The notes under the pieces were generated by a model, which was not told where the DNA came from, did no database searches, and saw only the letters and a program-made list of their open reading frames with translations. The position numbers and the translations under genes are program-made. Below, piece by piece: positions 1 to 9,418 of a DNA stretch of 64,000 nt. This DNA comes from Planctomycetota bacterium. GTDB taxonomy: Bacteria > Planctomycetota > UBA1135 > UBA2386. Every line of letters begins with the position of its first letter. The first letter of the stretch is position 1. The stretch is from contig JADLHO010000145.1 in the NCBI GenBank assembly GCA_020848735.1, positions 1-64,000 on the forward strand. The letters run 5' to 3'.

Positions 1-2
1 CC

Positions 3-92
3 AGTGTCGCCTCCAGCGACCTCGACGCTGATCTCGCGGCGCGCCGAGGCTCGGAGCCGCTTGGGCCTTCTCCTATTCAGAATCGGGAATAG
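3..92 (+). other. possible 3' end of a plus-strand gene entering from the left
   Basis: One reading frame is open from the window edge to a TAG at 90-92 and would encode about 29 residues of C-terminal tail. The fragment has no recognisable motif, and its third-position GC bias is weak over the last ten codons. It may equally be non-coding spacer downstream of the convergent recQ. I can only say that the frame is open; the upstream sequence would decide. Confidence 0.15.
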
Positions 93-122
93 CGAGCGCC
101 TCGCTTCTCGTGGCCCAGGCTC

Positions 123-1826
123 CTAGGACTCCACCTTCCGCCAGCGCAAGCGGCCGAGCGGGAAGCTCAGCGCCTGGAGGTCGCGTGCGCGTTCGAGGTC
201 GACCATGACGCCGCGCGTCGTCCGGTGCACGCGCACGACGGCGCAGAGGCCGTGACCCTGCACGTCGAGCCAGTCGCCGCGTTGGAGCGGTGCATCCGCC
301 GCGGCGGCGCTGCCGAGCCGCGGTTCGTGGCGCGGGATCGGCACGCGGGACGCGGGCGGCAGCGCGGCATCGAGCCAGGCCTCGCTGGTGAGCTCGCGGT
401 CGCAGCAGAGGCAGCCCGTCGGAAAGTCGTCCGCGAAGCCGAAGTAGGCGTGCAGCGCGCGCTTGCGGCAGTCCTCGCCCTGGCACCAGCGGAGCAGGGT
501 GAGCAGGGCCGAGAGGTCGCGCTCGCGTTTGTCGTCGGGTAGCCACGCGGCGATCTCGGCCGGACCCGGACTGCGGAGCCAGCGGAAGCTGCCGCGGCCG
601 AACTCGCCCTCGAAGCAGCCGGCCGTGCGCAGCAGCCGCAGGCAGGTGTCGATGCGCCCGTCGCGGCGGTTCTTCACGAGGAGCTTGTCGCGCAGGGCAT
701 CGACGTCGAACGCGAGCGCACGCTCTCCGAGGTCCTCGAGCACGGCCACGACGCGCGCCATGAACTCCGCGCTGGGGTTGGCCCACTCGGTGAACTCGCG
801 CTGCACCGAGAGGTCCTCGGCGAAGTAGAGCAACTCGCAGAGGGCCGGTCGGCCGTCGCGTCCCGCGCGACCGATCTCCTGGGAGTAGGCCTCGAGCGTG
901 CGCGGCATCTGACCATGGACGATGAAGCGGATGTCGGGCTTGTCGACGCCCATGCCGAAGGCGTTCGTCGCGAGGATCAGCGCGTCGTCGGCCGCGATGT
1001 AGCGCGCCTGCTGCTCCTTGCGCTCGCTCGCCGAGAGATCGCCGTGGTAGATCAGCGGGTCGTAGCCGCGCTTGCGCAGCTCGGTCTCGACCGCCGCGAG
1101 TTCCTTGATGAGCGCGAAGTAGACGATGCCGGGGCCACCGACGCGCTCGACGATCTCGAGCACGCGCGCGAGCTTGGCCTCGCGGTCGTTCACCTCGCGG
1201 ACCGCGAGGAAGAGGTTCTTGCGCTCGACGCCGCAATGCCAGAGCGGGGCGTTCGCGATGCCCAGCGCCTGCCGCACGTCGGCCTGCACGGCCGGCGTCG
1301 CCGTCGCGGTGAGCGCGATCGTCGGGGGATGGCCGAGCGCGGCGCGCACCGATCCGAGGTTTCTGTAATCGGGCCGGAAGTCGTGGCCCCATTGGCTGAG
1401 GCAATGCGCCTCGTCGATGGCGAGCAGCGCGATCCGCAGCGCGCGCATGCGATCGAGGAAGCCCGGCACCCGGAAGCGCTCGGGCGTGCAGTAGAGCAGG
1501 CGCAGCTCGCCGCGCTCCGCGGCGAGCAGGCGGGCCTCGCGCTCGCCGCGCTCGAGCAGGCTGTGGACGCAGCTCGCCGCGATCCCGCGCGCGCGCAGCG
1601 CGAGCACCTGGTCCTCCATGAGCGCGATCAGCGGCGAGACGACGAGCGTCAGGCCCTCGCGGAGGAGCGCCGGCAGCTGATAGCAGAGCGACTTGCCGTC
1701 GCCGGTCGCCATCACGACGAACGCGTCGCCGCCGGCGAGGAGGTGTTCGCAGATCGCGCGCTGCGGGCCGCGGAACGCGGCGTGGCCGAAGCGCTCCTGC
1801 AGGGTCTCCAGGAGGCGGTCGCTCAT
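123..1826 (-). CDS. recQ: RecQ-family ATP-dependent DNA helicase lacking the usual C-terminal domains
   Basis: A 3'-5' superfamily 2 DNA helicase of recombination and fork repair. The start gives the standard N-terminus with the RecQ motif 0 region (FRGPQRAIC, residues 18-26). Walker A is ATGDGKS at 40-46, followed by the DEAH box in IDEAHCLSQWGHDFRPDY, the TATAT motif, and motif VI in QEIGRAGRDG. A four-cysteine zinc-binding segment lies near residues 455-480 (CQGEDC, then GCLCCD). The protein is 567 aa against about 610 for E. coli RecQ. After the zinc region I see neither a winged-helix RQC nor an HRDC domain, only about 90 residues that look like a short beta-rich tail. Walker A has Asp43 where Gly or Ala is more usual. 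Family assignment is firm; the exact cellular role is not. Confidence 0.93.
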   Translation of the reverse strand: MSDRLLETLQERFGHAAFRGPQRAICEHLLAGGDAFVVMATGDGKSLCYQLPALLREGLTLVVSPLIALMEDQVLALRARGIAASCVHSLLERGEREARLLAAERGELRLLYCTPERFRVPGFLDRMRALRIALLAIDEAHCLSQWGHDFRPDYRNLGSVRAALGHPPTIALTATATPAVQADVRQALGIANAPLWHCGVERKNLFLAVREVNDREAKLARVLEIVERVGGPGIVYFALIKELAAVETELRKRGYDPLIYHGDLSASERKEQQARYIAADDALILATNAFGMGVDKPDIRFIVHGQMPRTLEAYSQEIGRAGRDGRPALCELLYFAEDLSVQREFTEWANPSAEFMARVVAVLEDLGERALAFDVDALRDKLLVKNRRDGRIDTCLRLLRTAGCFEGEFGRGSFRWLRSPGPAEIAAWLPDDKRERDLSALLTLLRWCQGEDCRKRALHAYFGFADDFPTGCLCCDRELTSEAWLDAALPPASRVPIPRHEPRLGSAAAADAPLQRGDWLDVQGHGLCAVVRVHRTTRGVMVDLERARDLQALSFPLGRLRWRKVES

Positions 1827-1868
1827 CGGTGCGGCGCGGCGTGCGGCGCAGCCGCGCGGCGTTCGCGT

Positions 1869-2597
1869 TCAGGGTCCGTTGGCGGCGGCATAGGCGTTGT
1901 CCACCGTCGCCGCATAGACCTTGCCGAGCAAGCGCCCGGTGAACACTTCCGCGACGAACTCGAGGGGGCCCTTGGTGGCGTACTGGCTGACATCGAGCGC
2001 GGCGTTCAGCCAGCCCGAGCCGGCGACGGCGGGCGGGATCACGCTCGCCTTCAGGTCCCAGAACATGCTCGGATCGTGCTGCTCGTGGAGCACGTGGCCC
2101 AGCTCGTGGATCATCGTCGCCTCCATGAGCGCGAGGCGCTTCGGATTGCCGAACCAGTGCGCGGTGCCGTCGTACTGCTGGTCGGCGATGCCGCGCTCGC
2201 GGCCGCCGGCGCCGATGCCGCCCTGGATCACGACGGGTTGATCGCCCTTCGCCTTGCAGGAGGTCTTGCCCGCCTTGCCGCCGAGGAAGATCGTCGGCTC
2301 GCGGTCGCCGGCCGTCGAACCGACGAAGGCGATGGTCTGCACGTTGGCGTCGTCGCTCAGGTAGACGGTGAGATCCGTGATCGCATGGCCCGCCGCGACC
2401 ACGATCTCGATCGCCGACAGCAGCGCCTTCTGCTTGTCCTCGGCGACCGGGTCCTTGCCGGCGCAGTGGATCGTGATGTCGGCCTCGTGACGGCGCACGA
2501 CCTTCGGCGCACCGACGACACCGAGCTTGGCGAGTTCGAGGAGGCGGAACCGTGCGTCTTCCCTGCGGCGATCGGCGATCTGTGCGGCGCTGGCCAT
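1869..2597 (-). CDS. putative zinc metallopeptidase of gluzincin type
   Basis: A 242-aa protein with a zinc-peptidase signature, HELGH at residues 164-168 (MIHELGHVLHEQ). About 45 residues later comes PLEFVAEVF, whose Glu213 or Glu217 could be the third zinc ligand. An HExxH followed by an E-F-x-A-E type helix recalls the anthrax lethal factor-like and Pro-Pro endopeptidase fold, which is why I call it a gluzincin; that match is from memory. I see no signal peptide or membrane segment, so it appears cytosolic or non-classically exported. A purine-rich GGAG lies about 13 bases upstream of the ATG. It sits just upstream of recQ on the same strand with a 42-bp gap. Substrate unknown. Confidence 0.6.
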   Translation of the reverse strand: MASAAQIADRRREDARFRLLELAKLGVVGAPKVVRRHEADITIHCAGKDPVAEDKQKALLSAIEIVVAAGHAITDLTVYLSDDANVQTIAFVGSTAGDREPTIFLGGKAGKTSCKAKGDQPVVIQGGIGAGGRERGIADQQYDGTAHWFGNPKRLALMEATMIHELGHVLHEQHDPSMFWDLKASVIPPAVAGSGWLNAALDVSQYATKGPLEFVAEVFTGRLLGKVYAATVDNAYAAANGP

Positions 2598-2640
2598 GAC
2601 TCGGGTCTCCGTCCTGGTCTTGCGGGTCGGGATGGGGGAA

Positions 2641-3855
<1,215 letters not shown>

Positions 3856-3930
3856 GCCCGCATCATGCCCGGCGGCCGTCCGCTTCCGAGGTGCGCGGAG
3901 CAAAGGCCGCGGACTCGTTCGCACAGGGGA

Positions 3931-4638
3931 GTGCAAGAGTCCAGGTCGCGGTCATCCGACGAGAGGAAGCCGAAGGGGCCGCGGGAACGCCTGCTGCTGG
4001 TCGGCGAAGCGCGGCTCTCCGATCTCGAGTGCGTCGCGCTCATCCTGCGCAGCGGCTGCACGGGACGCTCCGCGGAGCACGTCGCCCTCGAGGTGCTGCG
4101 CGAGTTCGGCGGGCTCTCGGGGCTCGCCGCCGCCGACGTGACCGAGCTCGCCTCGGTGCACGGCATCGGCCTCGCGCGCGCCGCGGCGCTGATCGCGGCC
4201 TTCGGTCTCGCGCGACGCCTGACCGAGGCGCGGGTCGCCCCCGGCACGCCGGTGCGCAGCGGCGGCGACGTCGCGCGGCTCGTCCGGGAGGCCACGCGCG
4301 GCTACGGCCGCGAGAGCTTCTGGAGCCTCTCGCTCGACGTCCGGCACCGCGTCGTCGCGCAGCGCCTCGTCTCGCTCGGCGGCCTCGGCAACGCACCCGT
4401 GCATCCGCGCGAGGTCTTCGCGCCGGCGCTCAAGGAGCGCGCCGCGGCGCTCGTCGTCGCGCACAACCACCCGAGCGGTGACCCGAGTCCGAGCGGCGAC
4501 GACCGGCTCGTGACCGAACGCCTGCGCCAGGTGGGGGAGCTGGTCGGCATCGAGCTGCTCGACCACGTGGTCGTCGGTCACGAGCGCTACTTCAGCTTCG
4601 CCGACGAGCGTGAGCACGAGCTCTACGCGAACGGCTGA
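3931..4638 (+). CDS. radC: RadC family JAMM-domain protein
   Basis: A DNA-repair-named protein of uncertain biochemical role. The N-terminal half has a helix-hairpin-helix segment (SVHGIGLARAAALIAAFGL) after the usual PRERLLLVGEARLSDLE opening. The C-terminal MPN+/JAMM domain carries the metal motif HNHPSGDPSPSGDD, with the upstream Glu in the REVF segment (HPREVFAPAL). The frame is open for over 1.4 kb upstream, but only the part from here aligns with RadC. I chose the GTG at 3931, which gives 235 aa, the family's normal length. An AGGGGA immediately abuts it, closer than an ideal ribosome binding site. An in-frame ATG at 3865 is possible but would overlap the divergent rlmI start region. 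Confidence 0.88.
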   Translation: MQESRSRSSDERKPKGPRERLLLVGEARLSDLECVALILRSGCTGRSAEHVALEVLREFGGLSGLAAADVTELASVHGIGLARAAALIAAFGLARRLTEARVAPGTPVRSGGDVARLVREATRGYGRESFWSLSLDVRHRVVAQRLVSLGGLGNAPVHPREVFAPALKERAAALVVAHNHPSGDPSPSGDDRLVTERLRQVGELVGIELLDHVVVGHERYFSFADEREHELYANG

Positions 4639-4651
4639 TGACGCGCGTCGC

Positions 4652-5386
4652 TCAGGCGAGCAGCCGCGCGGCCCCGACGAGCGCCGCGGTCTCGGTGCGC
4701 AGCGTGAGCGGGCCGAGCGTGCAGGACGCGAAGCCCGCGGCGGCGAGCGACCCGAGCTCGGCGTCGGTGAGGCCGCCCTCGGGGCCGACGAGCAGCACGG
4801 CGTCGCGGGACGCGGGTGCGGCGAGGGCCGCGCGGCCGCCGGGCACGGCCGCGAAGCGCGCCGCGGGGAGCCCGCCCTCGCCGAGCAGCTCGGCCAGCTC
4901 GCGTTCGTCGTCGACGAGCGGCACCTGGCTGCGATCGCATTGTTCGCACGCGGCGCGCACGATGCGCTCCCAGCGCGCGCGGCGGCCGTCGCGCGCGACG
5001 GCCTGGGAGCGCGCGAACACGAGCGGCCGGAAGCGCGCGATCCCGAGCTCGGTGCCGTGCTCGAAGAGCCACTCCGCGCGCGCCCCCTTGGGCAGCGCCA
5101 CCGCGAGTTCGAGGCGCAGCGCCGGCTCCCGCGTGACCGCTTCGGGAGCGCCGACCTGCGCGGTGATCCCGCGTCGCTCGACGCGTTCCAGCCGGGCGTC
5201 GCACTCGCGGCCCGCGCCGTCGAAGAGTCGGATGGTGTCGCCGACGCGAGCTCGCACGACCAGGAGGTGGGAGCTCACCGTCTCGGGCAGTTGCGCCGGG
5301 CCCGGCGGGGGCAGAGGAGAGCAGAGATAACGACGCGCCACGGGATCGGAAGCAGCGGGACGATTGACAGTTCGCCTGACCGCCAT
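4652..5386 (-). CDS. rsmE: 16S rRNA m3U1498 methyltransferase RsmE
   Basis: A SPOUT-class methyltransferase acting on U1498 of 16S rRNA in the decoding site. The first 75 residues form the PUA-like RNA-binding domain (RRYLCSPL, then HLLVVRARVGDTIRLFDGAG). The trefoil-knot SAM-binding region ends with VGPEGGLTDAELGSL and LGPLTLRTETAAL, the hallmark RsmE motifs. At 244 aa it has the normal length. It converges on radC with only 13 bp between stops. The gene's start lies beside the 342-bp spacer that separates it from the pseudopilus operon. Confidence 0.95.
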   Translation of the reverse strand: MAVRRTVNRPAASDPVARRYLCSPLPPPGPAQLPETVSSHLLVVRARVGDTIRLFDGAGRECDARLERVERRGITAQVGAPEAVTREPALRLELAVALPKGARAEWLFEHGTELGIARFRPLVFARSQAVARDGRRARWERIVRAACEQCDRSQVPLVDDERELAELLGEGGLPAARFAAVPGGRAALAAPASRDAVLLVGPEGGLTDAELGSLAAAGFASCTLGPLTLRTETAALVGAARLLA

Positions 5387-5728
5387 AGCCTACGCCCTGT
5401 GCGCAGTCGCCTCTCCGACCCCGCGCTCGGTCCGCCCCGCCGAGCACGGCGCCGCACACCCAAGCCGCCGCACGGTGCCGCCCCGCACTCGTTCGACGGC
5501 CGGTGCACGGTGGACGAGAGGCATCCTCTGGCGACGCTCCGTGCCGTTGCACTTCGTGCTCCCGACTCGCACCGCGCGTGACCCGCGCGAACGGGGGCAT
5601 CCGGTGCCGCGCCGCGGGTCTCCGTCGCAATCGTCCCTAGCCGTCCGACCGCTGCGGTCCCGCCCTCGCGCTGCGTCGCGGGGGCGCACCGTGCGCTCGG
5701 CGCGAGCACCGAAGACCCCGACACCTGC
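5387..5728. other. divergent intergenic region upstream of the pseudopilus operon
   Basis: The only stretch longer than 300 bp without a gene. It separates rsmE from the eleven-gene plus-strand operon and must contain promoters for both. A consensus TTGACA lies at 5364-5369, inside the first codons of rsmE and pointing rightwards, but the -10 position (around 5386-5392, TAGCCT or AGCCTA) is poor. A spanning open frame of 122 codons has no recognisable content and no ribosome binding site. I see no convincing repeat, strong hairpin or RNA gene. Confidence 0.4.
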
Positions 5729-7729
5729 ATGAGCGAATACGTCCTGGAAGTCCTGGACGGGGACCAGGCTGGTACCGTCGTCGAACTGACCGGCCCGCGG
5801 CTCCGCATCGGTCGTCGTCCCGAGAACGACTTCGTCCTGCGCGACGAGAAGTGCTCCGGCAACCACGCCGAGATCGTGGTGGAGGACGGTCGCCATCTCC
5901 TGCGCGACCTGGGTTCGACCAACGGGACGACGCTCGACGGCAAGCGCGTCACCGAGCTCGTGCTCTCGGCGGGCGACGTCTTCCAGCTCGGCCGCGTGCG
6001 CTGCTGCTTCCGGCGCGCCGAGACCGCCGCAGGCGGGACCGAGGTCGCGGCGATGGCCGTCGGCACGATCGACGCCTCGCGGCTCGCGCGCAGCCGCCGC
6101 CGCGGCGGCAGCCTGGTCTTCGGCGCCCTCTTCGGCCTCGTGCTCGCGGCCGGCGCCGCCTGGTGGTTCCTCTCGCGCGGCGAGGGTGAGCTGCCGGGGG
6201 TCGGCGGGGGCGCGGGCGCTCGCGATCAGCGACCGCTCGTCGTGCCCGGGAACCGTCTCGAGGCCGGCGTCGGCGACTTCGAGGGCGAGAGCGGCTGGTC
6301 GCTGCAGGCGTCGAGCGACGCCCAGGGCTTCGAGCCCACGGCCGGTCGCGAGAACGTGCACAGCGGGGTCGCGGCGATCAGCGCGAGCGGGCCGGGCGGC
6401 GAGTCCGCGTCGCGCGCGCGTTTCGCCCTCGCCCGCACGAGCACGCCCGTCGCCGTCGCGGCGGGACAGTCGCTCCGCCTCAGCGCTCACGTGAAGACGA
6501 GCGGCGCGGCCAAGGTCGCCTTGCGCGCCTGGTTCACCGCGCTGGGCGGGGATGTCGCCGATCTCCGCAGCGGCAGCGCAGCGCTCGCCGCGGCGGACTG
6601 GACCGAGCTCAGCGTCGCGCTGCGCGTCCCGCGGGGCGCGGACCGCGTCGCGATCGAGGTGCTGGCGCTCCTGCCCGGCGCGGCGGACAGCGCGCTCGTC
6701 GACGACGTCGCCCTGCTCGTCGAGGGCGAGGCGCCCGCGCTCGAGGCGAGCGCCGGCGGCGTGGCGCTGATCGGCAGCGGCGCGTCGTTCCGCATCGATT
6801 CGTCGCGTGCACCCCTGCTGCTCGGTGTCGAACCGCTGGTCGCCGCGGATGCCGGCGGACTCGAGGGGTCGCTCGCCGACCTCGCGCGACGCGGTCTGCT
6901 CTTGCCGTCGGATGCCGGCGCGACGGCGAGCGTCTCGGCACTCGGGTCGGGCGATGGCTTCGCGATCGCGCTCGAGGGCGTGGCGGGCCTGCGTCTGCTC
7001 TTCCCCGCCGCGAGCGCGGCCCCGCGTTGGCGTCCGCGCGACGGGGCGTTCCGCGCGGTCGACGCGAGCTTCGAGGCCACCGAGCTCGCGGAGCTGCTCG
7101 TCGGCACCGCGGACAACCGCGCGATGCTCGTCCTCGAGCCGCCGGCCACGCTCCGCGGCGCGCCGGCCCCCGGGGCCTGGTCGATCGAGCTGCCGGGGAC
7201 CAACCGCTTCGCGCTGCGCGTCGTCTTCGGCCCCGAGGCCCTGCGCGCCCTGGAGCTCGAGCGTGAGGCGCGGAGCGCCGCGGAGCGCGGGCGCCCGGGC
7301 GACGCGCTGCGCACCCTCGCCGAACTCGTCGCCCGCTACCCGCACGAGCTCGCGACGCTGGCCAAGGCGTCCCTCCTGCGCGACGAGATCGTCGCGGAGC
7401 AGGAGCGCCGGGTCGACGCGCTGCTGCGCGCCGGCGACGACGCGGCCTTCTTCGAGGCGCGCGTCGGCTTCCGCCGCGTGCTCGCCGAGCTCGACGCGCT
7501 CGAGGCGGCCTACGGCAAGGACCAGCTCGTGCGCGGTACGGCGCTCGCCGCGCTGCGCAACGCGGTCAGCGAGGGCATCCAATCGATCGAGGCCCGCGGA
7601 GCGGTCGAGCGCGCCGAACTGCTCGGCGCGATGTCGCTCGCCTTCGAGCGCAGCGGCGAGGGCCCGCTGGCCGGGTTCGTGCGCAGCTATGTCGAACGCC
7701 GGCTGACCGGCAAGCAGGGGGGACGCTGA
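5729..7729 (+). CDS. FHA-domain membrane protein with a carbohydrate-binding-like periplasmic domain
   Basis: First gene of the pseudopilus operon. Residues 1-95 are a forkhead-associated phosphothreonine-binding domain (LRIGRRPENDFVL, the conserved SGNHAEI, then LRDLGSTNGTTLDG). An Arg-rich stretch and one membrane segment at about 128-148 follow, so FHA is cytoplasmic and the rest outside. From about 170 to 340 the sequence looks like a CBM4_9-type jelly roll: a G-x-F-E-G-E-S-G-W opening, a QSLRLSAHVKTSG core and a VDDVALLVEG end. The C-terminal 180 residues are helical and resemble TPR or coiled-coil sequence. It ends two bases before the PilM-PilN start, so co-transcription is near certain. 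The role may be phosphorylation-dependent recruitment to the machine; the ligand of the outer domain is unknown. Confidence 0.75.
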   Translation: MSEYVLEVLDGDQAGTVVELTGPRLRIGRRPENDFVLRDEKCSGNHAEIVVEDGRHLLRDLGSTNGTTLDGKRVTELVLSAGDVFQLGRVRCCFRRAETAAGGTEVAAMAVGTIDASRLARSRRRGGSLVFGALFGLVLAAGAAWWFLSRGEGELPGVGGGAGARDQRPLVVPGNRLEAGVGDFEGESGWSLQASSDAQGFEPTAGRENVHSGVAAISASGPGGESASRARFALARTSTPVAVAAGQSLRLSAHVKTSGAAKVALRAWFTALGGDVADLRSGSAALAAADWTELSVALRVPRGADRVAIEVLALLPGAADSALVDDVALLVEGEAPALEASAGGVALIGSGASFRIDSSRAPLLLGVEPLVAADAGGLEGSLADLARRGLLLPSDAGATASVSALGSGDGFAIALEGVAGLRLLFPAASAAPRWRPRDGAFRAVDASFEATELAELLVGTADNRAMLVLEPPATLRGAPAPGAWSIELPGTNRFALRVVFGPEALRALELEREARSAAERGRPGDALRTLAELVARYPHELATLAKASLLRDEIVAEQERRVDALLRAGDDAAFFEARVGFRRVLAELDALEAAYGKDQLVRGTALAALRNAVSEGIQSIEARGAVERAELLGAMSLAFERSGEGPLAGFVRSYVERRLTGKQGGR

Positions 7730-7731
7730 CC

Positions 7732-9369
7732 ATGGCGGGCAAGAGCACGGCGATCGATCTCGGTTCCCACACCGTGAAGTTGGCGCAGGTGAAGGCGGGC
7801 AAGCACGGGCTCGTGCTGCAGCGCTTCGCCGCGTTCCCGACCGAGGAACTCGCGGCCGGCCTCGCCGCCGCCGGGATCCCCTTGAAGGGTGCGGTCGCGG
7901 GACTCGCGGGGCGCGACATGAACCTGCGCTACACGCAGGTGCCGCCTTCGCCGGATTGGCAGCTCCGCAACCTCATGGAGCTCGAGATCCAGGACATGGC
8001 CACGCAGACCGGCGGTGCCCTGTCGGCGGACTACAACCTGATGCCGGTCGCGGACGAGGAGGGAGGGACCGAGACGGTCCTGCTCGCCTTCGCGCGCGAC
8101 GAGGCCCTCGAGCGGGCGGCCGGGGCCGCCGCGGGCGCGGGCGGCAGCATCGATGCCCACGTGCCGAACTGCATCGCGCTCTACAACGCGTTCGTGCGCT
8201 GTGGGCCGGTCGAGGAGGACGCGACGGTCTGCATCGTCTCGCTCGGCCGGGAGACGATCGACCTCGCGATCAGCAAGGGCGTCGACCTCCTCTTCGTGCG
8301 CAACCTCAGCAGCGGCGGCAAGGTCTTCGACGACGCGATCGCGCAGCAGTTCGACGTCAGCGAGCGCAAGGCCGAGGCGCTGAAGAAGGACCTGCTGGAC
8401 CTCGATCCCTTCAGCCGCGGGCGCTACGCGTCGGGGCAGGCCGAGAAGGTGACGATGGCGGCGGGGGGCGCGGGCTCGGTGATCGTCTCCGCGATCCAGA
8501 GCAGTCTCGCGTTCTGCCGCTCGCAGACGAAGAACCCGCAGCTCCAGCTCGACAAGGTGCTCGTGTGTGGCGGCACGTCCCGCACGCGCGGCATCCGCGG
8601 CATGTTGCGCGAGGCGCTGCGCTGTCCGGTCGAACCCTTCGATCCCTTCGAGCGCGTCGACCTCTCCGAGCTGCCCGCGGCCGACGTCGAGGCGCTCGAG
8701 CGCCATCGCGCGGAGGCGGTCACCGTGCTCGGTCTCGCGGCGGGCCGCGTCGACGAGAGCCTCTATCAGCTGGAGATCCTGCCGGAGCGCGTCAAGCGCC
8801 GCCGGAAGTTCCTCCAGCAGACGGTCTGGAACATCGGTGCGGGCCTGATCGCCGTGGGCCTGATCGCGTGGTTCGCGCTGGGCGAACGCCAACGCGCGGG
8901 CGCGATCGACACCGCGCTGCAGAAGCTGACCGTGCAGAAGAACCGGCTCGCGAACCTGGACAAGGAGACCGAGGAGCTGGTCGCCGCGAACGCGAACACG
9001 CGTGCGCTCTGCGACGCGCTCGCCGAGCGCGCGGTGCCGCTCGACGGCCTGCTGCTCGCCATGCGGGCGATCCACGCGACCTTGCCCGAGGAGCTGTGGA
9101 TCACCTCGATCGAGGTGCGGAAGAGCGCCGACCGCAGCAAGCGCGGAACGGGTGAGCCGCGCTCCGTCGTGGTGGTGAAGGGCAAGGGCAAGGACCTCAC
9201 CGGCCGCGAGGTCCACGCCGCGTACACGAGCTTTCTCACGGCCTTCAAGCAGCACGGGCACGACGGCGTCACGCCGCTCGTCACCCCCGTCTTCGAGGAC
9301 GCGCAGGGCACGTTCACCCTGACGATCGACTACCGACCGGCGCCGACCGAGACGCCCGGTCCGAACTGA
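7732..9369 (+). CDS. PilM-PilN fusion protein of a type IV pilus-like machine
   Basis: The first 350 residues are an actin-like ATPase-fold PilM: AIDLGSHTVKLAQVK phosphate-1 motif, MNLRYTQVPPSP, VCIVSLGRETIDLAI, and the VCGGTSRTRGI region. A single membrane helix at about 363-385 (WNIGAGLIAVGLIAWFALG) is followed by a coiled coil and the PilN ferredoxin-like domain (PLDGLLLAMRAIHATLPEELWIT). In most bacteria PilM and PilN are separate proteins of about 350 and 190 aa; here both occupy one 545-aa chain. It would form the cytoplasmic ring and inner-membrane platform. A GGGGGA precedes the ATG. The PilO-like partner follows 50 bp downstream. Confidence 0.88.
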   Translation: MAGKSTAIDLGSHTVKLAQVKAGKHGLVLQRFAAFPTEELAAGLAAAGIPLKGAVAGLAGRDMNLRYTQVPPSPDWQLRNLMELEIQDMATQTGGALSADYNLMPVADEEGGTETVLLAFARDEALERAAGAAAGAGGSIDAHVPNCIALYNAFVRCGPVEEDATVCIVSLGRETIDLAISKGVDLLFVRNLSSGGKVFDDAIAQQFDVSERKAEALKKDLLDLDPFSRGRYASGQAEKVTMAAGGAGSVIVSAIQSSLAFCRSQTKNPQLQLDKVLVCGGTSRTRGIRGMLREALRCPVEPFDPFERVDLSELPAADVEALERHRAEAVTVLGLAAGRVDESLYQLEILPERVKRRRKFLQQTVWNIGAGLIAVGLIAWFALGERQRAGAIDTALQKLTVQKNRLANLDKETEELVAANANTRALCDALAERAVPLDGLLLAMRAIHATLPEELWITSIEVRKSADRSKRGTGEPRSVVVVKGKGKDLTGREVHAAYTSFLTAFKQHGHDGVTPLVTPVFEDAQGTFTLTIDYRPAPTETPGPN

Positions 9370-9418
9370 TCGGCATCACCGCACCCGCGACCGCAGATCG
9401 ACAGCGACAGGAGCTCAC

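Noticed and set aside
3865-4638. longer radC from the ATG at 3865
   Set aside because: Adds 22 residues with no similarity to RadC and would place the start almost on top of the divergent rlmI start; the GTG at 3931 gives the normal family length.
5364-5732. 122-codon frame in the rsmE-FHA spacer
   Set aside because: No ribosome binding site, no recognisable sequence, and it would overlap both flanking genes.
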